From: Methylovulum sp.
GTDB taxonomy: Bacteria > Pseudomonadota > Gammaproteobacteria > Methylococcales > Methylomonadaceae
DNA length: 32,351 nucleotides
Assembly (NCBI GenBank): GCA_028712695.1
Contig: JAQTQZ010000038.1
Span: 1 to 32,351, forward strand
Direction of reading: 5' to 3'
Shown: in pieces, positions 18,723-26,697 of the stretch
How positions within the stretch are numbered: position 1 is the stretch's first letter
How the letters are laid out: each line of letters opens with the position of its first letter
The notes under the pieces: generated by a model
What the model was told of the DNA's origin: nothing
The model's database searches: none
Seen by the model: only the letters and a program-made list of their open reading frames with translations
Position numbers and translations under genes: made by a program

Positions 18723-20003
18723 ATGTATTTTGACACTTTGCAAGGTTGGCTAGGTTGGCAAGAAGGCTTGCATCCATTGGCAATAGACTTGGGTCTGGAA
18801 CGTGCCGACCAAGTTTTTGCCGCACTAAACCCCAACCGTATCAAACCACTAACGATTACCGTTGCCGGTACCAACGGGAAAGGCTCGTCGATCGCTTATC
18901 TTGAAGCCATTTACAAAGCACAGGGCTACCGTGTCGGCACCTACACGTCCCCACATATCCAAAAGTATAACGAGCGCATCAAAATAAACGGCGAACCGGT
19001 CTCTGACCAACTAATCTGTAGCGCATTTGAACGCATAGAGTCAGTCCGCGCGAACCATTCGCTAAGTTATTTTGAATTCGGCACATTAGCCGCCCTTGAC
19101 ATATTCTGGCGGGCAAATTTGGATGTCCAATTACTTGAGGTCGGCTTGGGCGGGCGGCTTGATGCCGTTAATATTGTCGATCCTGATGTCGCTTTAATCA
19201 GCAGCGTCGGCATAGACCACGTTTATTGGCTCGGTACCACCCGTGAGGCCATTGGCCGTGAAAAGGCAGGGATTTTTAGGGCAGCCACGCCTGCTATTGT
19301 CGGCGATCCAATGCCGCCTGAGTCGGTGAAACAAACCGCTGTCGATAAAGGCGCCCTGCTTTATTGCATTAACGAGGATTTTGGTTACGAAAAACATCCG
19401 CCAACATGGGACTGGTTTGCAGGCAACCTACATATCAAACACTTGCCAGAGCCCGCCTTAAAAGGTGAACACCAATACCGTAATGCCGCATCAGTTATTT
19501 TAGCGGTCAATTTGTTGGCCGAACGGTTGCCAGTAGGTGAACCGGCAATCCGTTCAGGCCTGGAACACGCCCAATTGACAGGGCGCTTCCAACTAATTGC
19601 CGGGGACATTCCCGTGCTATTGGATGTCGGCCATAATCCAGAAGCCGCTGAGACACTGGTTGACTATTTAACCCACTATTTTCCTGGCAAACGCATACTT
19701 GCTGTTTTTTCGATGATGAAAGACAAAGACATAAATGGCGTGCTCAATATCATGAAACCTGTTGTCAATCACTGGTTTTTTGCACCTTTGACTAATACCA
19801 GGGCAACCCACGAAACAATGATGCAAGAGTTTTTTTTACAAAGTTCAATACCCAATGTATCCTTTGGTTATACAGGGTTTACCGATGCGTTTAAGGCCGC
19901 AAAAAACCAAGCTCAAGCCGATGACTTATTACTGATTTTTGGTTCCTTTTTTTTAGTGTCCGATTGCTTAAATGAATTTGATAAAAGTGAGTTAATAAAA
20001 TGA
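18723..20003 (+). CDS. folC: Dihydrofolate synthase / folylpolyglutamate synthase
   Basis: A 426-residue Mur-ligase-family enzyme that adds glutamate to dihydropteroate and extends folate polyglutamate tails, using ATP. The P-loop GTNGKGSS is at 49-56, followed by YTSPHIQKYNERI, the Mg-binding EVGLGGRLDAVN, SSVGIDHVYWLG, and a C-terminal domain with DVGHNPEAA. The frame is open from 18663 within accD, but the ATG at 18723 gives the canonical start, 22 bases after the accD stop. The gene ends in an ATGA overlap with the next one. Confidence 0.95.
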   Translation: MYFDTLQGWLGWQEGLHPLAIDLGLERADQVFAALNPNRIKPLTITVAGTNGKGSSIAYLEAIYKAQGYRVGTYTSPHIQKYNERIKINGEPVSDQLICSAFERIESVRANHSLSYFEFGTLAALDIFWRANLDVQLLEVGLGGRLDAVNIVDPDVALISSVGIDHVYWLGTTREAIGREKAGIFRAATPAIVGDPMPPESVKQTAVDKGALLYCINEDFGYEKHPPTWDWFAGNLHIKHLPEPALKGEHQYRNAASVILAVNLLAERLPVGEPAIRSGLEHAQLTGRFQLIAGDIPVLLDVGHNPEAAETLVDYLTHYFPGKRILAVFSMMKDKDINGVLNIMKPVVNHWFFAPLTNTRATHETMMQEFFLQSSIPNVSFGYTGFTDAFKAAKNQAQADDLLLIFGSFFLVSDCLNEFDKSELIK

Positions 20004-20728
20004 GTCAAGAACTAATACAACGCTTGATTGGTGCAGTGGTCGTCACGGCTTTAGCTGCTATTTTTATCCCCATGCTGTTTGATGACCCTGTTGATAACAG
20101 CGGTCGGGTTGTCAGTGAACTAGCCATTCCAACACCACCTGCAGTTGTCGATCCTCCCTACCCACCTAGCAGTGTTGAAGATGTCAGCCCACCTCCACCT
20201 ATAAACGATCGCCCATCAGATCTAAGCCCTGATGAAATGGCGGTTGAGCCTGGCTACAGCGATGAGGAAGACGAGTTTTCCCCTCAAGATGAAGTGGAAA
20301 ATATCCCTGACTCCAATGTACACAATGAAGCCGCAGAAGAACAGGAACCAGTAATCTCCGAAGTTAATCCGGTGCAGAAAATAACGAAACCCACCGTAAA
20401 AAAACCTGCCACTGCCATTAAAACAGCACCCGCGACAAAACCAGCCGCCTCGACAACAATAAAGCCCAGCGGCCTAAGCAAGCCAAAAACCGGATTAGTG
20501 CGCTGGTATGTTCAGGCAGGCAGCTTCAGTAAAAAAGAAAATGCCACATCGCTTGCCGATAATCTACGCAAACAGGGCTTACCCGTCTTGCTGGAAACCA
20601 TCCAAGTATCAGGAAAAGGTACATTCTATCGGCTTAGAGTCGGTCCAGAACTTGATAAAAAACGGGCGGACGCGATGAAAGACAAGCTGAGCCAACAAAA
20701 TATCAAGAGCCTGTTGATCGCTGAATAA
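20000..20728 (+). CDS. dedD: SPOR-domain cell-division protein, DedD-like
   Basis: A 242-residue inner-membrane protein with a single N-terminal anchor (about residues 8-26), a long proline- and acid-rich periplasmic linker (about 35-160, with KPAT-type repeats near its end), and a C-terminal SPOR domain (about 165-240: VRWYVQAGSFSKKENA ... FYRLRVGPELDKKRADAM). SPOR domains bind denuded septal peptidoglycan. Position between folC and cvpA matches dedD in Escherichia coli. It overlaps folC by four bases. The linker is expected to be poorly conserved. Confidence 0.88.
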   Translation: MSQELIQRLIGAVVVTALAAIFIPMLFDDPVDNSGRVVSELAIPTPPAVVDPPYPPSSVEDVSPPPPINDRPSDLSPDEMAVEPGYSDEEDEFSPQDEVENIPDSNVHNEAAEEQEPVISEVNPVQKITKPTVKKPATAIKTAPATKPAASTTIKPSGLSKPKTGLVRWYVQAGSFSKKENATSLADNLRKQGLPVLLETIQVSGKGTFYRLRVGPELDKKRADAMKDKLSQQNIKSLLIAE

Positions 20729-20754
20729 GAACGATAGCTAGCATAGGAAAACCT

Positions 20755-21246
20755 ATGATCTGGGTGGACTACATTATCATCGGATTGCTCTGTATCACGT
20801 TGCTTACAGGTATATTAAAAGGATTTAGCCTACAAGCTTTTTCATTGGTGACTTGGCTAATGGCACTATTGGTCAGCTTGAATTTCAGCCGCGATTTTTC
20901 TTTTTTTCTACAGCCAACCATTGGCGACCCAGCCGCCAGAATAGCCGCTTCATTTACCATTCTATGCCTAATAACAAGGTTTATCGGCGGCTTAATAAGC
21001 CTACTGTTGCGCAAGCTCATCAAAAAACCAACACTATCTATTGTTGATCGTTTAGGTGGAATGGTTTTTGGGGTTGCTAACGGTGCTATTTTTGTTACCA
21101 TCATCGTCATGCTGTGCGGATTATCTGTTTTGCCAAAATCACCTTGGTGGAAAGAATCAAAACTCATCCCGCCTTTCCAATCAATCGCCCTTTGGGTGCG
21201 CGACAATAGTCCATCAGAACTAGCAAAACATCTTCATTATCAATAG
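20755..21246 (+). CDS. cvpA: CvpA family membrane protein
   Basis: A 163-residue inner-membrane protein with four hydrophobic segments (about residues 4-20, 27-45, 62-84, 102-124). The CvpA family was named for colicin V production in Escherichia coli; its direct biochemical role is unclear and it has been linked to envelope stress tolerance. The opening WVDYIIIGLLCITLLTGILKG and the middle RLGGMVFGVANG are family-typical. It lies 26 bases after dedD behind an AGGAAAACC ribosome binding region, and 114 bases before purF, the normal order. Confidence 0.9.
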   Translation: MIWVDYIIIGLLCITLLTGILKGFSLQAFSLVTWLMALLVSLNFSRDFSFFLQPTIGDPAARIAASFTILCLITRFIGGLISLLLRKLIKKPTLSIVDRLGGMVFGVANGAIFVTIIVMLCGLSVLPKSPWWKESKLIPPFQSIALWVRDNSPSELAKHLHYQ

Positions 21247-21360
21247 GGTGCCATATAATTAGCACACGCCTTAAATTACGAGATAATCAGTGTAAGCAAC
21301 TACCTGAGGATTTTTCGACTAAAGCAACATTAATTTCAACCATCAGGAAAACATTAAACC

Positions 21361-22872
21361 ATGTGTGGTATTGCCGCTATCGTTTCACATCAAGCCGTTA
21401 ACCAGGATTTATATGATGCACTGACTGTCCTGCAACACAGAGGACAAGATGCTGCAGGCATCGTGACCTGCGAGCACGGACGCTTACATCTCCGTAAGGA
21501 CAACGGCTTAACCCGGGATGTTTTTACTAATGCACAAATGATGAAATTAAGGGGCAATATGGGTATAGCCCATGTCCGCTATCCAACTGCCGGTTGTACC
21601 AGTTCGGCAGAAGCCCAGCCATTTTATGTCAACTCTCCTTTTGGCCTGACGCTGGCGCATAATGGCAATTTGACCAATACCGAAGAACTAAAGAAAGCCT
21701 TATTCGTAGAAGACCAACGGCATATCAACACTGATTCCGATTCTGAAGTATTGCTTAATATCTTTGCCCACGAATTACAGTCCTTGGGCAAATTGCATTT
21801 GACTGTTGAAGACGTTTTTCAAGCGGTATCTGGGGTGCATCGCCGCTGCCGAGGCGCCTATGCTGTCGTCATTATGATCGCAGGTTTCGGCATATTAGGT
21901 TTCAGGGATCCCCACGGCATTAGGCCAATTGTTTTTGGTGAGCGTAAAAGCGAGTCAGGTTCTGAATTTATGATCGCTTCAGAAAGCGTTGCTCTCGACT
22001 TACTCGACTTTGAACTTATCCGCGACCTAGCACCCGGCGAAGCGGTTTTTATTGAAGAGGCAGGTAGACTGCTGCATACCAAACAATGCGCTGAAACCAC
22101 AGACCATTGCCCTTGCATTTTTGAATATGTCTATTTTGCCCGCCCCGACTCCATCATAGATAATGTCTCCGTGTACAAAGCACGCTTGCGCATGGGCAGT
22201 AAGCTAGTGGCAAAAGTGCTACGGATATGGCCCGACCATGATATTGATGTCGTTATCCCCATTCCTGATACCAGCCGGACGGCGGCTTTGCAAATGGCCA
22301 ACGAATTAGGCGTAAAATTTAGCGAAGGCTTTATAAAAAATCGTTACATAGGCCGAACTTTCATCATGCCTGGGCAAAAAATGCGGGAAAAATCGGTTAA
22401 ACAAAAACTAAATGCAATTGATCTTGAGTTTTCGGGGAAAAATGTACTGCTAGTCGATGACTCGATCGTAAGAGGCACCACGTCGGCGCAAATTATTCAA
22501 ATGGCTAGAGATGCGGGCGCCAAAAAGGTTTACTTTGCCTCTGCAGCCCCACCGGTACGTTATCCTAACGTCTATGGCATTGATATGCCTGCTGCCCATG
22601 AACTTATTGCCCATAATCGCACTGAAGATGAAGTATGTATTGCCATCGGTGCAGACCGGCTATTCTATCAAGATCTTGATGATTTAATTGAAGCGGTCCG
22701 CAAACGTAATCCTAATATCAAACATTTTGATACGTCTTGTTTCAGCAAGGAATATATTACCGGCGACATTGACGATGATTATTTGGAGCGTATTGAAAAC
22801 CTCCGCAATGACACCGCCCAAAGCGAACGTAACTCGGAAAACTTCATTATCGAAATGCAAAATTGCAATTAA
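21361..22872 (+). CDS. purF: Amidophosphoribosyltransferase
   Basis: A 503-residue enzyme that makes phosphoribosylamine from PRPP and glutamine, the committed step of purine synthesis. After Met removal the nucleophile C2 of MCGIAAI starts the Ntn glutaminase domain (about residues 1-230: [28 protein letters not shown]). The C-terminal phosphoribosyltransferase domain has the PRPP loop [13 protein letters not shown] (about 362-374). Length is close to that of the Escherichia coli enzyme. The 114-base gap after cvpA, much wider than the other joins in this block, could hold its own promoter, possibly PurR-type regulation, but I could not identify an operator. Confidence 0.96.
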   Translation: MCGIAAIVSHQAVNQDLYDALTVLQHRGQDAAGIVTCEHGRLHLRKDNGLTRDVFTNAQMMKLRGNMGIAHVRYPTAGCTSSAEAQPFYVNSPFGLTLAHNGNLTNTEELKKALFVEDQRHINTDSDSEVLLNIFAHELQSLGKLHLTVEDVFQAVSGVHRRCRGAYAVVIMIAGFGILGFRDPHGIRPIVFGERKSESGSEFMIASESVALDLLDFELIRDLAPGEAVFIEEAGRLLHTKQCAETTDHCPCIFEYVYFARPDSIIDNVSVYKARLRMGSKLVAKVLRIWPDHDIDVVIPIPDTSRTAALQMANELGVKFSEGFIKNRYIGRTFIMPGQKMREKSVKQKLNAIDLEFSGKNVLLVDDSIVRGTTSAQIIQMARDAGAKKVYFASAAPPVRYPNVYGIDMPAAHELIAHNRTEDEVCIAIGADRLFYQDLDDLIEAVRKRNPNIKHFDTSCFSKEYITGDIDDDYLERIENLRNDTAQSERNSENFIIEMQNCN

Positions 22873-23048
22873 TCTCCATTACTACTCAGGCAAATTAAAA
22901 GTGCTGGAACCTAACCTACAGTAATTAAGGTTCCTGCTCTGCCGCCTAACTTTTAAAGGTACAGAATGTCACGCTTTAAATGAAAATTTTATTTTTGAAC
23001 TTCCTGCCCTTACTAAAGTCATATTCGTGTTCGTCTTCAACGGCGTTC

Positions 23049-23090
23049 AAATCAGTCGAGCTTCCCCCTTTGTAATCGGCTGATTTTTCT
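23049..23090 (+). terminator. First of two tandem hairpins with T-run (C-rich loop)
   Basis: AAATCAGTCGA (23049-23059) pairs with TCGGCTGATTT (23076-23086) with one G-T wobble, around a 16-base loop containing CCCCC, followed by TTCT. The form is that of a Rho-independent terminator on the plus strand, about 180 bases past purF. The C-rich loop is also typical of some small regulatory RNAs. Confidence 0.55.
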
Positions 23091-23094
23091 CCTT

Positions 23095-23133
23095 AAGCCC
23101 CAATATTTTCATCAAGATATTGGGGCTTTCTTT
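23095..23133 (+). terminator. Second tandem Rho-independent terminator
   Basis: A perfect 12-bp stem, AAGCCCCAATAT (23095-23106) with ATATTGGGGCTT (23117-23128), a 10-base loop and then TCTTTTT. It is a strong plus-strand terminator immediately after the hairpin at 23049, and probably ends the purF transcript or a small RNA upstream. Confidence 0.8.
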
Positions 23134-23469
23134 TTCCAATAGCATTAGTGCATAAATAAATATACCACCAACATTCCCCCTTTGCCCCATCTCTCAGTAC
23201 GTGCTTCAAACATATCAGAACCGGAAAATTGGTAAACTATTGCCATTTGACCAACGAGCAGAAAGAAACTGGCATTAAAAATCAGGAGTTACCCAACCAA
23301 TCTGAACGATAAGAAATGGGGCATAATTAGCAACACCATCCTCTCTCTATATAAACCCGTAGTTAGTTGCACGAGCCGCTGAACAAAAAACAGGACATTG
23401 AGTCGGGGACTTTTATAACACGCACTAAGGACAAAAACTGTCCCTGCCCAGACAAAAAAGGTAGCACTT

Positions 23470-23491
23470 ATACCGCCACAATTGGCGGTAT
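23470..23491. repeat. Short perfect palindrome
   Basis: ATACCGCCA (23470-23478) pairs perfectly with TGGCGGTAT (23483-23491) around a four-base loop. No T-run follows. It could be an operator, part of a structured RNA, or a mobile-element remnant; the sequence alone does not decide. Confidence 0.45.
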
Positions 23492-23525
23492 GTCAATAAT
23501 CCCCGTTGTATTTCATTGGGCAATA

Positions 23526-23560
23526 AAAAACCCGCTAAGCCAGATAACTTGCGGGTTTTT
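23526..23560 (-). terminator. Terminator downstream of tRNA-Arg
   Basis: AAAAACCCGC (23526-23535) pairs with GCGGGTTTTT (23551-23560) around a 15-base loop. Read on minus, it lies about 30 bases past the tRNA 3' end with a run of six Ts, so it most likely terminates the tRNA transcript. It is symmetric and could also work on plus. Confidence 0.8.
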
Positions 23561-23591
23561 GTACTTCTTTGCATCGTATTGGATGCTTATT

Positions 23592-23668
23592 TGGTGCCCC
23601 GAGGCGGATTTGAACCACCGGCCTGTCCCTTAGGAGGGGACCGCTCTATCCTGCTGAGCTATCGGGGC
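23592..23668 (-). tRNA. tRNA-Arg (anticodon CCT)
   Basis: A complete 77-base cloverleaf on minus: acceptor GCCCCGA/TCGGGGC, D arm GCTC...GAGC, anticodon stem GTCCC/GGGAC with loop CTCCTAA giving anticodon CCT (reads AGG, arginine), T arm GGTGG/CCGCC with TTCAAAT, and an encoded CCA end (23592-23594). All stems pair. It is a single gene, with a terminator close behind. Confidence 0.96.
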
Positions 23669-23755
23669 AATTTATAACGAAATTTTACCATAACTTAAAC
23701 CGCTATTATCGGTTTTTAATCGCTATGTAAAAATTACATTTACTTAAAAAAGTGT

Positions 23756-24022
23756 TTAATGACGACGACCATTTCTGCCAGCAGAGGTATCTTCAAACTT
23801 AACCTTTAAAGGTTTTCCGCAATAAAGATTACCGTCAAGCGCTGAAATGGCAGCTCTTGCTTCATGGCCTTCCATACCGATAAAGCCAAAACCTCGGCAT
23901 TTACCGCTAAATATATCTGATACCAGCTCAATAGAGCGGACTTTGCCATATTCAGAGAATAAGGCTTGAACTGTCGCTTCAGTCGCGTCGCTGGGTAAGT
24001 TTCCTACAAAAATTCGTTTCAA
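23756..24022 (-). CDS. RRM-domain RNA-binding protein
   Basis: An 88-residue single RNA-recognition-motif protein. RNP2 is IFVGNL (residues 4-9) and RNP1 is RGFGFIGM (about 43-50), both with the aromatic residues that stack on RNA; a basic tail (AGRNGRRH) follows. Such glycine-poor single-RRM proteins are common in cyanobacteria and proteobacteria and are often cold-induced; targets are unknown. The frame starts at TTG (24022); an ATG seven bases upstream is out of frame, and AGGA lies about 9 bases before the TTG. It sits beside a cold-shock gene on the same strand, which supports a shared role in RNA handling. Confidence 0.85.
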   Translation of the reverse strand: MKRIFVGNLPSDATEATVQALFSEYGKVRSIELVSDIFSGKCRGFGFIGMEGHEARAAISALDGNLYCGKPLKVKFEDTSAGRNGRRH

Positions 24023-24137
24023 ATGACATGTCCTAAATTCAGGGAGTAAGTTGATTGACCGGGAGCCGGTATACCCAACTCTACCGGTTATATTTTAGTA
24101 GTGTTGGGTTTTTGGGACAGGGAAGTGACCTTAACAC

Positions 24138-24344
24138 TTACGCGGAGGTTACATTCAATGCTTGTGGGCCTTTAGCCCCTGATTCGACTTCATATTTCAC
24201 AGCTTGACCCTCAGCCAATGTACGGTAACCGCCATCGCTTGCGATAGCTGAAAAATGCACAAATACATCAGCACTTCCATCGCTAGGAGAAATAAAACCG
24301 AACCCTTTGGATTCATTAAACCATTTAACAGTTCCTGTTGCCAT
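24138..24344 (-). CDS. CspA-family cold-shock protein
   Basis: A 68-residue single-stranded nucleic acid chaperone with one cold-shock domain. The RNA-binding motifs [15 protein letters not shown] (RNP1, about residues 4-18) and DVFVHFSAI (RNP2, about 26-34) are intact. The ATG has a good ribosome binding site (GAGGTAG). Upstream lies a leader with a GGGGTTGCCCC hairpin at about 24364-24380, compatible with the structured 5' leaders that regulate csp genes, but a cold box was not identified. The RRM gene follows 115 bases downstream on the same strand. Confidence 0.93.
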   Translation of the reverse strand: MATGTVKWFNESKGFGFISPSDGSADVFVHFSAIASDGGYRTLAEGQAVKYEVESGAKGPQALNVTSA

Positions 24345-24797
24345 ATAACTACCTCAATACCTGGGGGGGCAACCCCATGGGCTATAAATAAAATGTGTGG
24401 AATTGCAAATCGAACAGGGCACGAAGGAAAAAAGCGGATGGAATTTCTAAAAAGTGCTGATTAACATGCAAAATGTAAGCAGATATTTCGTAAGCAACGA
24501 ATCGTTTTCTACTAATCCGCTATTATAAAGACAAGCGGCCAATATAGCCATTAAACTCTTAATTTACAAAAAGTTTGTTCCTTAGTTTTAGGACATCCCT
24601 GTCACAAGCACTCATACGCCAAACAAATAGCGCCTAAACCAAAGGCCTAATGCTACTTATAATTCATAGTATTAAGAGAATCGGAACATTGGTCACATAT
24701 AGGTAGCATCAGCTACCAGATTATGCCTACATAACCCATTGCGGCTAGAGAACTTACTTGATAATAAGCAAGAAAACCTTCTTCTATAGGCAACCCT
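24345..24797. other. Intergenic region upstream of csp
   Basis: About 450 bases. The right-hand part lies past the 3' end of the small repeat-protein gene, and the left part is the leader and promoter region of csp. A GGGGTTGCCCC hairpin (about 24364-24380, minus) sits in the csp leader. A palindrome GGTAGC-ATCA-GCTACC lies near 24703-24718 with no T-run. No gene was recognised. Confidence 0.45.
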
Positions 24798-25103
24798 TTA
24801 TGGGTATATGACTTTAGGCTTAAAGTAAGCTGCCGGATATTTTGCATCAATTTCATCTTTTCCTTGCGCTTGTTCAGCTAAAGCTTCATCAAGATAAACC
24901 ACTTTAGGTTCAAAACTTGCTGCGGGGTATTTTGGATCAAACTCATCTTTTGCTTGGGTCTGTTGTGCCGCAACCTCTGGATCTAAATAGATAACACTAG
25001 GTTGGAAATCAGCAGCAGGGTATTTGTCACTGCCAGCGTGAGTAATAAGCGGATTTAATGCAAAACCTGCAACAACAAACCCTAACATAATGTTTTTTTT
25101 CAT
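24798..25103 (-). CDS. Small exported protein of three 31-residue repeats
   Basis: A 101-residue protein with a clear Sec signal peptide (about residues 1-23, ending THAG) and then three repeats of exactly 31 residues. KYPAA occurs at 27, 58 and 89, each followed by F and a P-x-V-I/V-Y element, then in the first two units an acidic helix-like spacer with Q and KDE. I do not recognise the family or any enzyme motif. The acidic residues could bind metal or the repeats could bind a partner, but that is speculation. It starts 110 bases downstream of the ABC transporter ATPase on the same strand and may share its transcript. A GGAG lies 11 bases before the ATG. Confidence 0.8.
   Translation of the reverse strand: MKKNIMLGFVVAGFALNPLITHAGSDKYPAADFQPSVIYLDPEVAAQQTQAKDEFDPKYPAASFEPKVVYLDEALAEQAQGKDEIDAKYPAAYFKPKVIYP
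24807..25025 (-). repeat. Coding repeats of 93 bases (three units, last partial)
   Basis: The mature part of the small exported protein repeats with a 93-base period; YPAA codons recur at this spacing on minus. The third unit stops after KPKVIYP. Conservation is strongest at the KYPAA.F.P.V.Y core, weaker in the linker, so this is an old duplication under selection rather than a fresh one. Confidence 0.8.
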
Positions 25104-25213
25104 AGTCGGTTAATCTCCAGAAATTGTAAGCCAGCTTTGCGATGGCTGAAAAACCTTAGAGTATTAAATATTTTAGGGTAATTCGCAACCGTTTTTACCA
25201 GAATAAAGATAAC

Positions 25214-25942
25214 TTAAAGCAGTGTCTTAATATCAGGATAATTATCTTTAAGTTGTGTCCTAAAGGCTTCGATTAGCCTTTCATTATTACGTTCATGACG
25301 CGCAATAGGTACGGTAATTTCGCTGACCACGCGCATTGGCGAGGCCGATAAAAACACGAGCCGGTCAGCAAGGGCAATCGCTTCACGTAGGTCATGTGTG
25401 ACAAACAAAACCGTATGTGGACGTTTTTGCCAGAGTTTTAGCAATAGCTCCCTGACTTGTCTGGCGGTTGGTGCGTCTAAGGACACAAACGGTTCATCCA
25501 TGAGCAATATGTCAGGATTGACGGCAAAAGCGCGGATTATGGCAATCCTTCGGCTCATGCCCAGCGATAGGCGTTCAGGGTAAACGTGCTGGACTTCAGT
25601 AAGCTGCATGGCATCAAGCAAGGCATCGATAATGTCCGGCGATTGCGTGCCATCCAACGCCAGTTCAATATTTTCCCGCACGGTACGCCAAGGTAACAGC
25701 CGCGGATTCTGGAAGATGTAACCTATCTTAGGCTGTGTATGTTGTCCACCCAGCATGATGCCACCGGTGTAAGCGGTATCAAGACCGGCTATGCAATTAA
25801 GCAGAGTCGTTTTGCCGCAACCGGATTGGCCCAACAGGCAAACAAACTCACCCGACTTAAGCGATAGCTTCAGATTATCAATAATTGGTGCTAACCGGCC
25901 ACGGTAACTTTTATTAGTGATGTTGATTTGAATGTCGCTCAT
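25214..25942 (-). CDS. NitT/TauT-type ABC transporter ATP-binding protein
   Basis: A 242-residue ATPase of the nitrate/sulfonate/taurine family of importers. Walker A is GQSGCGKTT (38-46), Walker B LLMDEP with E150, and the switch histidine H183 in VTHD. The signature motif is LSLGM (125-129), where most relatives have LSGGM; the change at the third position is unusual. The frame opens with GTG at 25951, but the ATG at 25942 overlaps the permease stop by four bases (ATGA) and gives the usual start. It works with the permease and binding protein just upstream. Confidence 0.92.
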   Translation of the reverse strand: MSDIQINITNKSYRGRLAPIIDNLKLSLKSGEFVCLLGQSGCGKTTLLNCIAGLDTAYTGGIMLGGQHTQPKIGYIFQNPRLLPWRTVRENIELALDGTQSPDIIDALLDAMQLTEVQHVYPERLSLGMSRRIAIIRAFAVNPDILLMDEPFVSLDAPTARQVRELLLKLWQKRPHTVLFVTHDLREAIALADRLVFLSASPMRVVSEITVPIARHERNNERLIEAFRTQLKDNYPDIKTLL

Positions 25943-26685
25943 CGCCGCCACCGCCGCGATTTTTTGTCTAGCGGTTTTAAAATGATGAGCTCCAGCAACT
26001 GGATAACCCCGACAAAAGCGACGGTATACGCCAAGATACTGGCAACATCAAATAATTGAAAAAACAAATGTAGCCGATAGCCCATACCGTTACTACGCCC
26101 TAATAACTCGACCACCAAAATGATTTTCCAGATCAGCGCCAAACCCGAACGGGTCGCCCCCATAACAAACGGATGCAGTTGCGGCCAGATAACATGCACT
26201 AAGGTTTTGCGTTTACTAAAACGATAGCAACGGGCCATTTCCAGCAAGTCTTGATCCAATGCACGGGTGCCTTCGCGGATAGTGACTATAACATTAGGTA
26301 ATTTATTGATAACAACCGCGAGTATTGCCGCCGATTCCACCAAGCCAAACCAAACGTAGCATAAAATAATAGTGACCAGTGCCGGCACATTTAAAAACAA
26401 GATTAACCAGTTATCAAAGAAGGCATCGAGTTTTTTACTGCGCCCCAAAACAATGCCGATGGCACAGCCCAAGCTCATAGAAACTGCAAAGCTGACAACC
26501 AGCCTGAGCAGCGTTACGCCCAAATGATAGGGCAATTCACCTGAAATACACGCCTGCCAAAATACCCGTGCGACAACATCGGGGGTGGGCAATGTGGTGT
26601 TGTTTACATAGCTTGCGAGACCTTGCCAGAGAACTAAAAAAGCCAATAACGACAAGTAGGGTAATATTTTTTTGGAAAAAATCAA
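25939..26685 (-). CDS. NitT/TauT-type ABC transporter permease
   Basis: A 248-residue inner-membrane permease with an N-terminal anchor and five further hydrophobic segments. The EAA-type loop that docks the ATPase is visible as EMARCYRFSKRKTLVHVIWPQLHPFVMGATRSGLAL (about residues 146-182, in pieces). The start is TTG at 26685; no ATG lies nearby and the leader is hydrophobic right after it, so this is accepted with some doubt. It begins 12 bases after the binding-protein stop and overlaps the ATPase gene. Confidence 0.88.
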   Translation of the reverse strand: MIFSKKILPYLSLLAFLVLWQGLASYVNNTTLPTPDVVARVFWQACISGELPYHLGVTLLRLVVSFAVSMSLGCAIGIVLGRSKKLDAFFDNWLILFLNVPALVTIILCYVWFGLVESAAILAVVINKLPNVIVTIREGTRALDQDLLEMARCYRFSKRKTLVHVIWPQLHPFVMGATRSGLALIWKIILVVELLGRSNGMGYRLHLFFQLFDVASILAYTVAFVGVIQLLELIILKPLDKKSRRWRR

Positions 26686-26697
26686 AATCAGCTGCGC

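Larger units (their letters stand above)
22873..23591. other. Gene-poor hairpin-rich region between purF and tRNA-Arg
   Basis: About 720 bases with no convincing protein gene. It contains two tandem terminator-like hairpins (23049-23090 and 23095-23133), a 9-bp stem at 23470-23491, and a bidirectional terminator at 23526-23560. An open frame at 23367-23633 runs into the tRNA and is not believed. Bases 23393-23460 contain GTCGGGGAC and CTGTCCC stretches that could be the decayed end of a mobile element, which is inference only. Confidence 0.5.

Noticed and set aside
23367-23633. Open frame of 88 codons on plus
   Set aside because: Its C-terminus (CPEADLNHRP) is the typical false translation across a tRNA gene; the rest has no similarity I recognise and crosses two hairpins.
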